Assembly (NCBI RefSeq): GCF_023078835.1 | Contig: NZ_CP090898.1 | Location: 620,001-684,000 of the forward strand | Direction: 5' to 3' | DNA length: 64,000 nt | DNA from: Synechococcus sp. NB0720_010 | Lineage (GTDB): Bacteria; Cyanobacteriota; Cyanobacteriia; PCC-6307; Cyanobiaceae | Translations under genes and position numbers: made by a program | Shown: in pieces, positions 44,945 through 53,890 of the stretch | How positions within the stretch are numbered: the first letter of the stretch is position 1 | Layout of the letters: the number at the start of each line of letters is the position of its first letter | The notes under the pieces: model-generated | What the model was told of the DNA's origin: nothing | What the model saw: only the letters and a program-made list of their open reading frames with translations | Database searches by the model: none

Positions 44945-45639
44945 TGTGTGGCCAGTGCGGCTGTGAGCAGGGTGCTCCACTCACACCAGAGCCAACGCGG
45001 ATCGTTCTCCAACGCAACCTGCTGGAGCGCAATGAGCAACAGGCCTTGCACAACCGAATCCACTTCGAGCGACACGGTTTGCTCGCGGTGAATCTGGTCT
45101 CCGCACCGGGATCAGGCAAGACCGCCTTGCTCGAGCAGCTGGCGCGCCAGTGGCCGCGACCACCCATCGGGGTGATCGTTGGCGATTTGGCCACCGATAA
45201 CGACGCCCAGCGTCTGAAGAGTGCAGGGGCACGCTCTGTGCAGATCCAGACAGGCGATCTCTGCCATCTGGAGGCTGATCTGGTGGCTCGCGCCTTTGAT
45301 CAGCTGGAGACCAGGGGGATGGATCTCTTGATGATCGAGAACGTCGGCAATCTCGTCTGCCCCACGGCTTTTGCGTTGGGGGAACACCTGCGGATCGCCT
45401 TGATCTCGGTCACCGAGGGTGAGGACAAACCCCTGAAATACCCGACCCTCTTCAAAAGTGTCGATGCAGTGCTGATCAACAAGATCGACCTGGAGGAGGT
45501 GGTGGGCTTTGATCGCCGCGCCGCCCTCGCCAATCTCAGGGACACGGCTCCCCAGGCAGAGGTCTTTGCCATCTCTGCTCGATCGGGAGTCGGGGTAGAG
45601 GCTGTCATGGCCTGGCTGCAGGATGAGCAGCGGAACTGA
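44944..45639 (+). CDS. hypB: Hydrogenase nickel GTPase HypB
   Basis: A 231-residue GTPase. The N-terminus MCGQCGCEQG is a CxxCxC high-affinity metal motif, followed directly by the G domain: P-loop SAPGSGKT (G56-T60), a VIVGDLATDNDAQR segment, an NVGNLVCP motif, and NKIDLEE for guanine specificity. The His-rich nickel-storage stretch found in many HypB proteins is absent. Overlaps hypF by 17 bases. Confidence 0.95.
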   Translation: MCGQCGCEQGAPLTPEPTRIVLQRNLLERNEQQALHNRIHFERHGLLAVNLVSAPGSGKTALLEQLARQWPRPPIGVIVGDLATDNDAQRLKSAGARSVQIQTGDLCHLEADLVARAFDQLETRGMDLLMIENVGNLVCPTAFALGEHLRIALISVTEGEDKPLKYPTLFKSVDAVLINKIDLEEVVGFDRRAALANLRDTAPQAEVFAISARSGVGVEAVMAWLQDEQRN

Positions 45640-47929
45640 GTGGGCGCTGCAGCTGCAGCTCAGTGGGCGGGTGCAGGGCATTGGGTTTCGCCCGGCCATC
45701 CATCGCAGGGCCACACGACTGGGGCTGGGTGGCTGGGTCGCTAACAACACAAGCGGCGTGATCCTGGAGCTGCATGGCTCGAGGCCTCAACTCGAGGTGT
45801 TTCTCAAACAGCTGCTGAGGGATCCCCCAACACACAGTCGGATGGACCAGGTGCAGCCGGGTTGGCGGCAGATCCCCTGCGGCAAGCGACCGTTCCGGAT
45901 TGTGCCCTCCCAGCCGTCACCGGGTTCCTCGGCACTGATCGCACCAGATCTGGCCCTCTGCAGGGCATGCCTGGCCGAGCTTCTGGATCCGAGCAACCGA
46001 CGCTTCGGCTATCCCTTCATCAGTTGCGCCCAGTGCGGACCGCGCTACAGCCTCCTGCAGACGTTGCCGTTTGAGCGGGACAACACCAGCTTCTCCGCCT
46101 TCCCGCCGTGCCCCACCTGCGCTGCGGAATACGCCAATCCCGAGGACCGCCGCTTTCATGCTCAGACGATTAGCTGCCCGGCCTGCGGACCAAGCCTGAG
46201 CTGGAACCAAAGGATTGCGGACTACGGGGAAGGCCTGCAGGCCGCGACGCAGCTACTGCGGGCAGGCGGCATCCTCGCCCTGCAGGGGGTCGGTGGCTTT
46301 CAACTCCTGGCTGATCCAACCCACGGCCAAGCGTTGGCCAGGCTGCGGAGCAGAAAGGGGCGGCCTGAAAAACCCCTGGCCCTACTGAGCAGCAGAGTAG
46401 CGCTCGAGGAGATCTGTCGACCATCAGAGCCTGAACTGGAGCTCTGGCAGTCCCCTCTCGCCCCGATCGTGCTGATGCGCCGTAGCCCTGATGCTGGTGT
46501 GGATGCACGGGTGGCGGGATCAAGTCCCTGGTTGGGGGTGATGCGCCCGGCCAGTGGCTTGCAACAGCTCTTGCTCGAGCACGTTGATTCCCCCTTGGTC
46601 TGCACCAGCGCCAATCGTTCCGGGGAGCCGATTGCGGCCGATGTCAACGCCGATGAGGCCTTGCTCGCCTCCCTGGCGGATGGTGTGCTGAGTCATGGAT
46701 TGCGCATCGTCAACCGCATCGACGACAGCGTGATGCGCTGGGCCGCCGGTGCCCCCCTAGTGCTGCGGCTCGGGCGTGGTCTCGCGCCCCTCGCCCTTCC
46801 AACCCAAGCCCAGCCATGCTCCGCTCCGGTGCAACTGGCCGTGGGTGCACAAGTCAAAGGTGCTTTTGCGCTACAGCTGAAGACGCATCGGGTGTTGAGC
46901 CCCGATCTTGGTGATCTCTCCAGTCGCTGCGGTGCCGAGCATTTCGAGAGCACTAGCCGCACCTGGATGCGGCGCCACGCCGTCACTCCAAGGTGGATTG
47001 TGAGTGATCGCCACCGGAGCTACAGCTCCAGTGCCTACGCCGAACACCTCAGCCAGTCCCTTCCAGCGAGGCGACTGCAGGTGCAGCATCACCAGGCCCA
47101 TCTGCTGGCGGTGATGGCCGAACACGGCCTGAGCGGAGCGCAATGCGGACTGGCCTGGGATGGATCTGGACTTGGAGATGACGGCACGATCTGGGGCGGG
47201 GAAGCCCTGGAGCTTGAAGGCGACGGCTACCGGCGGGTCGCCACCCTTCGCTCATTCCCATTGCCAGGAGGCGAGCGCGCCCTACGGGAACCGCGAAGGG
47301 CGGCCCTGGGGATGCTGCTGGAGGCCTATGGACCCAACTGGCGAGCCAGGCTGCAGCCACTGGAGACGCCCTGGTGGTCCGCATTCCCTGAGGCGGATCG
47401 TGCGCTACTGGAACAGAGCCTGGTCTGCGGTGTGAATCGCCATCGCTGCTCCAGCATGGGGCGGCTGTTTGATGGCTTCGCGGCCTTGCTTGGGGTGCAG
47501 CAAACCTGCAGCTTCGAGGCCCAGGCGGCGATGGCACTCGAGGGGTTGGCGACCCAGGCACTGGAGAGGGGAGAGGCCTCGCCGACTTACCCCCTGCCGC
47601 TGGAGTGGTCTGCCGCTGAAGGGATCTGGGTGTGGAACTGGGCGCCACTGCTCGAGGCCGTTCTGAATGGCTTGGGGGAGCACATCTCCCCGGCCGCGCT
47701 CTCACTGGCGTTTCACCAAAGCCTGGCCCAGGCGGTCGTGAACCTGGCGCAGTCCCAGGGCGTTGATCAACTGCTTCTGGCGGGGGGCTGCTTCCAGAAC
47801 AAGTTGCTCTTGGAACGTTGCGTTCTGGGCCTGCAACAGGTCGGTGTCCGTGCGCTTTGGTGTCAGCAACTGCCCTGCAATGACGCCAGCCTCCCGATCG
47901 GTCAGCTGCTGGCTGTGCCGCAGATCTGA
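45623..47929 (+). CDS. hypF: Carbamoyltransferase HypF
   Basis: A 768-residue protein of full length. Domains in order: acylphosphatase-like (LQLSGRVQGIGFRPAIHRRA), two zinc-finger pairs (CRAC...CAQCGPR; CPTC...CPACGPS), a YrdC-like domain (about 210-390) and a Kae1-like domain with HHQAHLLAVMAEHG and LAGGCFQNKLLLE. It makes the thiocarbamate on HypE that becomes the cyanide ligands of the NiFe site. Confidence 0.96.
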   Translation: MSSGTEWALQLQLSGRVQGIGFRPAIHRRATRLGLGGWVANNTSGVILELHGSRPQLEVFLKQLLRDPPTHSRMDQVQPGWRQIPCGKRPFRIVPSQPSPGSSALIAPDLALCRACLAELLDPSNRRFGYPFISCAQCGPRYSLLQTLPFERDNTSFSAFPPCPTCAAEYANPEDRRFHAQTISCPACGPSLSWNQRIADYGEGLQAATQLLRAGGILALQGVGGFQLLADPTHGQALARLRSRKGRPEKPLALLSSRVALEEICRPSEPELELWQSPLAPIVLMRRSPDAGVDARVAGSSPWLGVMRPASGLQQLLLEHVDSPLVCTSANRSGEPIAADVNADEALLASLADGVLSHGLRIVNRIDDSVMRWAAGAPLVLRLGRGLAPLALPTQAQPCSAPVQLAVGAQVKGAFALQLKTHRVLSPDLGDLSSRCGAEHFESTSRTWMRRHAVTPRWIVSDRHRSYSSSAYAEHLSQSLPARRLQVQHHQAHLLAVMAEHGLSGAQCGLAWDGSGLGDDGTIWGGEALELEGDGYRRVATLRSFPLPGGERALREPRRAALGMLLEAYGPNWRARLQPLETPWWSAFPEADRALLEQSLVCGVNRHRCSSMGRLFDGFAALLGVQQTCSFEAQAAMALEGLATQALERGEASPTYPLPLEWSAAEGIWVWNWAPLLEAVLNGLGEHISPAALSLAFHQSLAQAVVNLAQSQGVDQLLLAGGCFQNKLLLERCVLGLQQVGVRALWCQQLPCNDASLPIGQLLAVPQI

Positions 47930-47989
47930 GGCAGCGGCCAACGGGCGCCAAAACCCCATATAGAACGAGCTGAACGCCACTAGGAAGGC

Positions 47990-48181
47990 ATGTGCCTGGC
48001 CGTCGCTGGTGAGTTAGTCAGCAGCAATCACCACCCCGACCCCCTCTGGCGTGTGGGGGATGTTTCCTTTGCAGGGGTCCTGCGCCAGGTCAGCCTGGCC
48101 TGCGTCCCGACGGCTCAGATCGGGGACCAGCTGCTGGTGCATGTCGGGGTGGCTCTGAAGGTGATGGAGCCGGAGCGATGA
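47990..48181 (+). CDS. hypC: Hydrogenase assembly chaperone HypC, short form
   Basis: A 63-residue protein starting MCLAVAGELVS; Cys2 is the iron/HoxH-binding residue. It ends VALKVMEPER, so the usual C-terminal helix of HypC (total typically about 75-90 residues) is missing. RBS AGGAAGG precedes the ATG. The 60-bp gap after hypF is the largest inside the hyp group, with CATATAGAAC as a possible internal promoter element. Confidence 0.9.
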   Translation: MCLAVAGELVSSNHHPDPLWRVGDVSFAGVLRQVSLACVPTAQIGDQLLVHVGVALKVMEPER

Positions 48182-48197
48182 GGCTGCAGCTGGGCAG

Positions 48198-49250
48198 ATG
48201 AGTGAATGCGTCGCTTTGCTCGAGCAAATACGGGGCTGCTGCAGCCAGCGCTGGACAGTGATGGAGGTCTGCGGCGGTCAGACCCATGCCCTACTGCGCC
48301 ATGGGCTGGATCGGCTGCTGGAGGACTCGATCGAGCTGATCCACGGGCCTGGCTGCCCGGTCTGTGTGACAGACAGCGAACGCATTGATCAGGCCATTGC
48401 TTTGGTCAAAAAGCCTGAGGTCACGCTCTGCTCCTACGGCGACATGCTTCGAGTGCCTGGTAGCGATGGGAGCAATCTGCTGGGGTGCCGATCGGAAGGT
48501 GCCGATGTACGCGTGATCTACTCCCCCCTTGATGTGCTGGAGATCGCAAGGCGGGAAACGGATCGTCAGGTGGTGTTTCTGGCGGTGGGCTTTGAGACCA
48601 CGGCCCCCGCGACGGGCCTACTGGTTCAACAGGCCCATAAGCAGAGGCTCACGAATCTTCGACTGTTGATGGCCCATGTCCGGGTTGCGCCAGCACTGGA
48701 TCAATTGCTCGGGGACCCGGCCTGCACTGTGCAGGGCTTACTGGCTGCTGGACACGTCTGTGCGGTCATGGGAGAGGCTGAGTACGTGGATCTGGCGGCG
48801 CAACACAGACGCCCGATCGTGATGACTGGGTTCAGCCCGGAGGCATTGCTACGAGGGATTTTGTGCTGCATCAAGCAGCTGGAGGAAGGACGCCATGACC
48901 TCAGGAATGCCTACGAGGCGGTCGTCGATCAGGGGGGGAACAGGGACGCTCGCCGGTTGATTGAGACCGTCTTTGAACCCGTCGACAGGGTGTGGCGAGG
49001 TCTCGGGGTCATCGGCAAAGGCGGATATCGGTTGCGTGACCCTTATTCAGCTCTGGCGATGGAGCCGGAGGAGCTGGACGGACAGCCCTACGGCAATGGG
49101 CAATGCCCAAGTGGTCAGGTTCTCAGGGGCTTGATGCGGCCAGGCGAGTGTCCAAGCTTTGGAGACGCCTGCACTCCCGCTCACCCATTGGGGGCACCGA
49201 TGGTCTCAAGCGAGGGGGCCTGTGCCGCCTATTTCAGGTTTCATCACTGA
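48198..49250 (+). CDS. hypD: Hydrogenase formation protein HypD
   Basis: A 350-residue protein with the full set of HypD motifs: MEVCGGQTHAL, HGPGCPVCVT, AVGFETTAPATG, and a C-terminal cysteine cluster (QCPSGQVLRG; GECPSFGDACTP; GACAAYF) binding a [4Fe-4S] cluster. With HypC and HypE it assembles Fe(CN)2CO. Start at ATG 48198, 16 bp after hypC. Confidence 0.96.
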   Translation: MSECVALLEQIRGCCSQRWTVMEVCGGQTHALLRHGLDRLLEDSIELIHGPGCPVCVTDSERIDQAIALVKKPEVTLCSYGDMLRVPGSDGSNLLGCRSEGADVRVIYSPLDVLEIARRETDRQVVFLAVGFETTAPATGLLVQQAHKQRLTNLRLLMAHVRVAPALDQLLGDPACTVQGLLAAGHVCAVMGEAEYVDLAAQHRRPIVMTGFSPEALLRGILCCIKQLEEGRHDLRNAYEAVVDQGGNRDARRLIETVFEPVDRVWRGLGVIGKGGYRLRDPYSALAMEPEELDGQPYGNGQCPSGQVLRGLMRPGECPSFGDACTPAHPLGAPMVSSEGACAAYFRFHH

Positions 49251-49253
49251 GCG

Positions 49254-50285
49254 ATGCAGCCACCCGACGGAAGAATCCAGATGGGGCATGGGGGTGGCGG
49301 CCGCCTAATGCGGGAGCTGATCACCGAGTTGGTGGTGCCAAAGCTCGGCCACCAGAAGAACGTCCTGCATGATGCGGCACTCCTCTACACACCCGGCCCG
49401 CAACTGGCGTTCAGCACAGACTCCTATGTGGTGAGGCCCTTGTTCTTCCCCGGGGGAGACATCGGACGACTTGCGGTCTATGGAAGCGTGAACGACCTGG
49501 CCATGGCGGGGGCAAGACCACTCGCCCTGAGCCTGTCGCTGATCATCGAGGAGGGTCTTGAAGTCGACTGTCTGGCTCGGGTGATCGATTCAGTGGGCGA
49601 GGCCTGCCGAGGCATCGGCGTGGAGGTGATCACCGGAGACACAAAGGTGGTGGAACGGGGAAAGGGTGATGGGTTGTTCATCAACAGCACAGCCATTGGA
49701 GTGGTGGAACACCCGCTGAACATCAGTCCAAGCGCCATCAGGCCAGGTGATGCCGTCATCGTCAGTGGCGACCTTGGGCGCCACGGAGTAGCCGTGCTGT
49801 CGGCGCGCGCTGAGTTGGGTTTGAGGAGCCCAATCGAGAGTGATCTGGCCTGCCTGCTGGAGCCGGTGATGGAGCTACTGGCAGCCGGAGTGGAGCTGCA
49901 CTGCCTTCGTGATCTGACGAGGGGGGGCTTGGCGAGTGCAAGCGATGAGATCGCAAGAAGTGGTCAGTGCACCCTGCAGCTCGAGCAGCAGCGCATTCCA
50001 GTGCATCCAAGCGTGAACGCGGCCTGCGAGGTCCTTGGGCTCGATCCAATAGCAATGGCGAACGAGGGTCGGATGCTGGTGATCTGCCCTGCCGGGCAGG
50101 TGGGTCTTGCCTTGACGGTGCTTCAGCGATATCAACCAGAAGCAGCAAGGGTTGGCACGGTTGGAAAGAGATGGGCCGATGGATCATCTCTAGACGTGCG
50201 CTATCCGGTCAGCTTGATCAGCGAGCTGGGGGTGAATTGCCCAGTGGTTCTCGCTGAAGGGGAGCAGATACCGAGAATCTGTTGA
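49254..50285 (+). CDS. hypE: Hydrogenase maturation protein HypE
   Basis: A 343-residue AIRS/PurM-fold ATPase. It begins with IQMGHGGGGRLMRELI, has the STDSYVVRPLFFPGGDIG and SVNDLAMAGA motifs, and ends in PRIC, whose terminal Cys343 is the acceptor of the HypF carbamoyl group. It closes the gene cassette. No clear terminator follows the stop; the next gene on the strand begins 111 bp later. Confidence 0.96.
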   Translation: MQPPDGRIQMGHGGGGRLMRELITELVVPKLGHQKNVLHDAALLYTPGPQLAFSTDSYVVRPLFFPGGDIGRLAVYGSVNDLAMAGARPLALSLSLIIEEGLEVDCLARVIDSVGEACRGIGVEVITGDTKVVERGKGDGLFINSTAIGVVEHPLNISPSAIRPGDAVIVSGDLGRHGVAVLSARAELGLRSPIESDLACLLEPVMELLAAGVELHCLRDLTRGGLASASDEIARSGQCTLQLEQQRIPVHPSVNAACEVLGLDPIAMANEGRMLVICPAGQVGLALTVLQRYQPEAARVGTVGKRWADGSSLDVRYPVSLISELGVNCPVVLAEGEQIPRIC

Positions 50286-50396
50286 GCGCAGAGGGACGTG
50301 AAACGGAGAGATCGGCTGCAGATGCAATGCAGATGTGATCAAAAACGAAAAGAGCAAAGAATCAAAGTCACACTTGAGTGATGCTTGAAGGACCTC

Positions 50397-50588
50397 GTGG
50401 ACAGACCGATCACAGTGCAGCTCAACAAACAGGAAGCGCGACTACTCTTCAACACAATCCAGGCGAGATCACGTTATCGGCCAATAAAGCACCCCTACGG
50501 CCGGGTGGTATGGCAACCGTGGATGGGGGTGCTGCTAAAGAAACTCAGCCAGGCATTGGCCGAGGAAGGAGTCGTAGACGCAGCGTAG
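50397..50588 (+). CDS. Small hypothetical protein following hypE
   Basis: GTG 50397 sits four bases after AAGGA and gives 63 residues, MDRPITVQLNKQEARLLFNT onward, with a helical layout and basic centre (RSRYRPIKHPYGR). No family recognised. It is in the same direction as the hyp genes and could be co-transcribed. Confidence 0.5.
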   Translation: MDRPITVQLNKQEARLLFNTIQARSRYRPIKHPYGRVVWQPWMGVLLKKLSQALAEEGVVDAA

Positions 50589-51247
50589 AAAGAAGCGTGG
50601 TGCCAACCAACATCAAAGAAGAAGTGAAAAGCTGACCACAAGCGAGCAGAAGGTAACGCTCAACGCCGCAATGATGCCGCGATTCCGGAAGGAAATAGGC
50701 GAGGCGAAGAATGAAACCAAGAAACAGAAGAACGCGTGCAAGACTGCCCGGGCTGGGCCAGGCAAAAGCACGTCCGAAGGCCAAGAAGACGAAGGTGCAG
50801 CAAATCAGATTCGATGGCGCGGGAGATCGGATACAGGGGAGGAGAAAGAGGGCGGTCAATGACTAGAAAGAAGTCGAGAGAGGATCGCTCATGTACAGAA
50901 CGAACCTGTGCGACTACCACCATCACGTCACAAAGACAGGCCATAGCATTCACCACCGCGGCTACATAGAGTCCTTCCTAGTCAAGACAAACGGGCAACA
51001 AGGAAGCAGTGTCGACTTGAAATGGAGAAGGTCAAAGACGGCCCCGATCGGCCTCAATGACGAAAACCACAGAGCCCGTGGGACACAAACAGGGGCGCTC
51101 CAAACAGGGCGTCCAGGAAGACGCTGATCACCAAGAACCGTTGCGGTGCGATCGAACTCAAGGAAAGGCAGCGACGTCAGGGGAGCCTGCCGTGGCGGCA
51201 GGTCCCGCGGTGGTGCAGATTGGATGTAGACGCACCCAAGGGATGCC
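50589..51247. other. Gap with no supportable gene
   Basis: About 660 bases of lower-GC, purine-rich (plus strand) sequence. Several short open frames exist on both strands but their products are low-complexity, Arg/Ser/Pro-rich and show no folded-protein pattern. No tRNA, strong terminator or long repeat is visible. It marks the left end of the accessory zone. Confidence 0.5.
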
Positions 51248-52369
51248 ATGTCTGCGGCAGGGCTACGGGGAACAGCTAAAAACGGCTGGGGAATAACAGG
51301 GGTTCTTCTTGGCACATCGGTACTGGTACACACCCAGGTCGACAGCCGTTACCTGAGTGACTTCGCTCTGCGATCACCGCCATGGGCGTTCTTGGTAGCA
51401 GTTGCAGGGATATTGGTGCTGAACCATTGGCAGGAAAGCCTTCTCCTGATTGCGTCCATGGGCATGCAAGGATCGTTCCTGATCACTCAGGAAATCGACC
51501 TAACGCAAAACGAATGGACTCTGTTGGTCCTGCGCCGGCTTGTATTGGACGCGGTGTGCATCTGGGCTGCATATTTGAGAAGCCAACTGGAGCAGAAGCA
51601 CTCCGAGCAGGTGAAGCAGCAAGGCCGCCTGCAATCAAAGCTGGAGCAAAGCCTGAGAGCCTCAATACTTGCTCATGAAATACGGCAACCGCTGAGTCAC
51701 GTAATTATTGAGTGCAAATTACTGTGCTTCCGCACAGCACAGAAATCTGATTTACCAACAAAAGTCAGAACAGAGATCAGACAAATCCAGCAAAGCGCCG
51801 AGGAGGTCGATCAGCTGGTGGGAACAGTCACACGCCTATTGCGAGAGGACAAGAAGAGTTTCGAAACAGTCGACGTAACAAGTTTGGTTGAAAACCGCTT
51901 AAAAAGGTGGAAGCACAAAGAAGAGAATACCAAGATCGATATTGAGTTCAAACGCAGCATGAACCATCAATGTGTACACGGGGACAAGGATCAGCTCCTA
52001 ATAGCGGTCGATAATCTACTGAAGAATGCAAGCGATGCCGCCAATAAGAACTACAGACGAAAACGTAGGATTCAAGTCTCGGTTACTCGAAAGAGAGGCA
52101 ATGTCCTGTTGCAGGTCGCCGATAGCGGGAAGGGACTGCCAAGCAAGAGAAGTCAGGAACTACTCCTTGAGAGCAAGGGCGACAGTGGGATGGGCGTTGG
52201 AATTTTGTGTGTAGAGACAATTGCTTTAGGGCACAGCGGGGAGCTCATCCTGGGCAGCTCCAAACAACTTGGCGGTGCACAGATATGCCTGAGTCTTCCA
52301 GCTAATCCATGTGCCCCCAGCGCCAACAACGATAAAGCGTGGCAATCCGAACAAGTTCAGAACCACTGA
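51248..52369 (+). CDS. Membrane-bound sensor histidine kinase
   Basis: A 373-residue kinase. The N-terminal 110 residues form about four membrane helices without a recognisable periplasmic sensor; a coiled coil (about 112-138) leads to the H-box ILAHEIRQPLS (His143). The ATPase domain has N-box VDNLLKNASDA, G1 VADSGKGL and G2 DSGMGVGI, all intact. The end of the gene overlaps, on the other strand, the last 68 bp of the response regulator, its likely partner. Confidence 0.88.
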   Translation: MSAAGLRGTAKNGWGITGVLLGTSVLVHTQVDSRYLSDFALRSPPWAFLVAVAGILVLNHWQESLLLIASMGMQGSFLITQEIDLTQNEWTLLVLRRLVLDAVCIWAAYLRSQLEQKHSEQVKQQGRLQSKLEQSLRASILAHEIRQPLSHVIIECKLLCFRTAQKSDLPTKVRTEIRQIQQSAEEVDQLVGTVTRLLREDKKSFETVDVTSLVENRLKRWKHKEENTKIDIEFKRSMNHQCVHGDKDQLLIAVDNLLKNASDAANKNYRRKRRIQVSVTRKRGNVLLQVADSGKGLPSKRSQELLLESKGDSGMGVGILCVETIALGHSGELILGSSKQLGGAQICLSLPANPCAPSANNDKAWQSEQVQNH

Positions 52370-52925
52370 TTCCGAGCTTAGAAGCAACACCTTTACGATA
52401 AGTCTCAACGGTAGCCAATGACAGATTGAGCTCTACTGCTATTTCCTTATTAAGGAGGCCTCGGCCGAGGGCCTCGATGACACGCTGCTCCCTGGGGCTC
52501 AAGGTAGTGATCGCCCTAAGATGCTGCTCGCATCCCGGCAAAGGCAAATAGAGATCATCCGTTCGGTGGCGCCACCATGACTGGAGAACCTCGAGCATGG
52601 AGTCCCAAGCCTGTGACTTATTGACAATGCCGATTGTGAAAGGCTGTAGATCCGTTGGCGCCAGAAACTCTTCGGCCAGGGCAGTCACAAAAAGGAGCGC
52701 CGCGTTGGGATTAAGCTGAAGCAAGAGGTCCGCAGCGGGGCGGTAGGAATCGCCACCAAGCTGGACATCAATAACAAGAAGATCTGGAGGAGAGGCGCGA
52801 ATCAGATCGCAGGCAGTATCAACGGTACAGCTAACCCCGAGAACATTAAAGCCAGCGACCTCTGAAAGGATCCCAGCTATGGCCTGACCAACCATCTGGT
52901 GGTCATCGAGAACAATAACGTCCAA
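52302..52925 (-). CDS. LuxR/NarL-type response regulator
   Basis: A 207-residue regulator. The receiver has all key residues: D7/D8, phospho-acceptor D53 in LLVIDVQLGG, T81 and K103. The C-terminal GerE/LuxR HTH reads LSPREQRVIEALGRGLLNKE and LATVETYRKGVASKLGI. It should activate transcription when phosphorylated, presumably by the convergent kinase. Its own promoter lies in the repeat-rich gap to 53186. Confidence 0.92.
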   Translation of the reverse strand: MDVIVLDDHQMVGQAIAGILSEVAGFNVLGVSCTVDTACDLIRASPPDLLVIDVQLGGDSYRPAADLLLQLNPNAALLFVTALAEEFLAPTDLQPFTIGIVNKSQAWDSMLEVLQSWWRHRTDDLYLPLPGCEQHLRAITTLSPREQRVIEALGRGLLNKEIAVELNLSLATVETYRKGVASKLGISGSELVRIATLYRCWRWGHMD

Positions 52926-52976
52926 GATTGGGGTGCACTTCGGTATCAGATAACACCATCAGGCGCCAGATGTCAT

Positions 52977-53131
52977 GTCCCAATAGTGGGATGATTTACG
53001 GAGACGAGGAGAATGGCACAATTGAGTGAGAACAGAGAGATCACGGGGCAGTAGGCAGCCCATCACCCAAAAAGATTTGCAGCAGTCTGCTGCGAGGGGG
53101 GTCCCAATACAGGTGGCCCTGAATTGGGACC
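52977..53131. promoter_or_regulatory. Palindromic elements between the response regulator and first RHH gene
   Basis: GTCCCAATA occurs at 52977-52985 and again at 53101-53109. The first copy is part of the palindrome TCCCA-ATAG-TGGGA (52978-52991). The second is part of a long inverted repeat at 53100-53131: GGTCCCAAT...ATTGGGACC with inner CAGG/CCTG around a TGGC loop. No T run follows, so an operator or mRNA structure is more likely than a terminator. Confidence 0.55.
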
Positions 53132-53185
53132 TTGAACAGGAAATATCAACAAAGCCAGACTAAAGAAAGTCTTAAGGAGGTGCAG

Positions 53186-53362
53186 ATGGCGATCTATGCC
53201 GAGCACCAACGCCTAATGTTTCGATCGAGTCAACGGCTGACAATCACCGTGGCTCACTCGACACTCGAAGCACTTGTTGATCGCAGCCAGCAGGAGGGAC
53301 GCTCCCTCAGCAACCTGGCTGCATACTTACTCGAGAATGCACTCGAAGATCACGAGAATTGA
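53186..53362 (+). CDS. Ribbon-helix-helix (RHH) mini-protein A
   Basis: ATG 53186 is preceded by a strong AAGGAGG site and gives 58 residues. It has a beta ribbon (QRLTITVAHSTLEALVDR) followed by EGRSLSNLAAYLLENALED, the RHH/CopG-like layout. The EGRSxSNLxAxLLE core is shared with 54423-54587 and 59630-59881. It is probably a dimeric DNA-binding protein. No toxin gene adjoins it. Confidence 0.75.
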   Translation: MAIYAEHQRLMFRSSQRLTITVAHSTLEALVDRSQQEGRSLSNLAAYLLENALEDHEN

Positions 53363-53394
53363 TCGAGGCCAGACGACCCGTGGCTATTTCCAAC

Positions 53395-53595
53395 TCAAGC
53401 GTTGAACCAACGCAAGAGAAAGTAAGGGAACGACAACATCTGATGGCAACAGAATTCCTTGTAGAGCTGCCATCGGGGATCGCGACTAAGCGAACGTTCC
53501 AAAAGGAATGGGGAAAGACGTAAATCGTCGATGGCTCGGCTGAGCAAACAAACTCGAGAAGCCAGCTGCACACATGAACCTGAGGCATCGATCAT
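53395..53595 (-). CDS. Small hypothetical protein, second of a coupled pair
   Basis: A 66-residue product whose ATG directly follows the stop of the gene before it (TGAATG). It contains AIDDLRLSPFLLERSLSRDP and WQLYKEFCCHQMLSFPYFLL, which look like a folded small protein. No family recognised. The tight junction supports both members. Confidence 0.45.
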   Translation of the reverse strand: MIDASGSCVQLASRVCLLSRAIDDLRLSPFLLERSLSRDPRWQLYKEFCCHQMLSFPYFLLRWFNA

Positions 53596-53793
53596 TCAAG
53601 GGTCGTCCTGCTCGAGTTCTGAGTAGATGGCCCAAAGAGATCGGTAAAGGGGCTTCATCTGATCCTGCAAGGTTTCGAGGCGATCAGGAGCACAGTGCTG
53701 GAGACGAGCTTCCTCGAGAAGTTGAATCAGCTGCCCCTGAAGAGAAGAGATCCGGAGGGAATAGCAGGATGTCGTGACAGGCAGTGAGGTCAT
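53596..53793 (-). CDS. Small helical hypothetical protein, first of a coupled pair
   Basis: A 65-residue helical protein (LQGQLIQLLEEARLQHCAPD; LETLQDQMKPLYRSLWAIY) likely to form a coiled coil. It directly precedes the next minus-strand gene with no gap. No family recognised. Confidence 0.45.
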   Translation of the reverse strand: MTSLPVTTSCYSLRISSLQGQLIQLLEEARLQHCAPDRLETLQDQMKPLYRSLWAIYSELEQDDP

Positions 53794-53890
53794 TCCTAGA
53801 CAAAAGAATTTGATGGTGAATAGGGGATGACAAAGCGGTAGGTAGATGGAGCCAACGTGCTATGAGCTGAAAGTCAAAGAGAAGGGACGA

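Noticed and set aside
50671-51333. Several 60-120-residue open frames on both strands upstream of the histidine kinase.
   Set aside because: Products are Arg/Ser/Pro/Gly-rich with no folded pattern, no good ribosome-binding site and no supporting neighbour arrangement.
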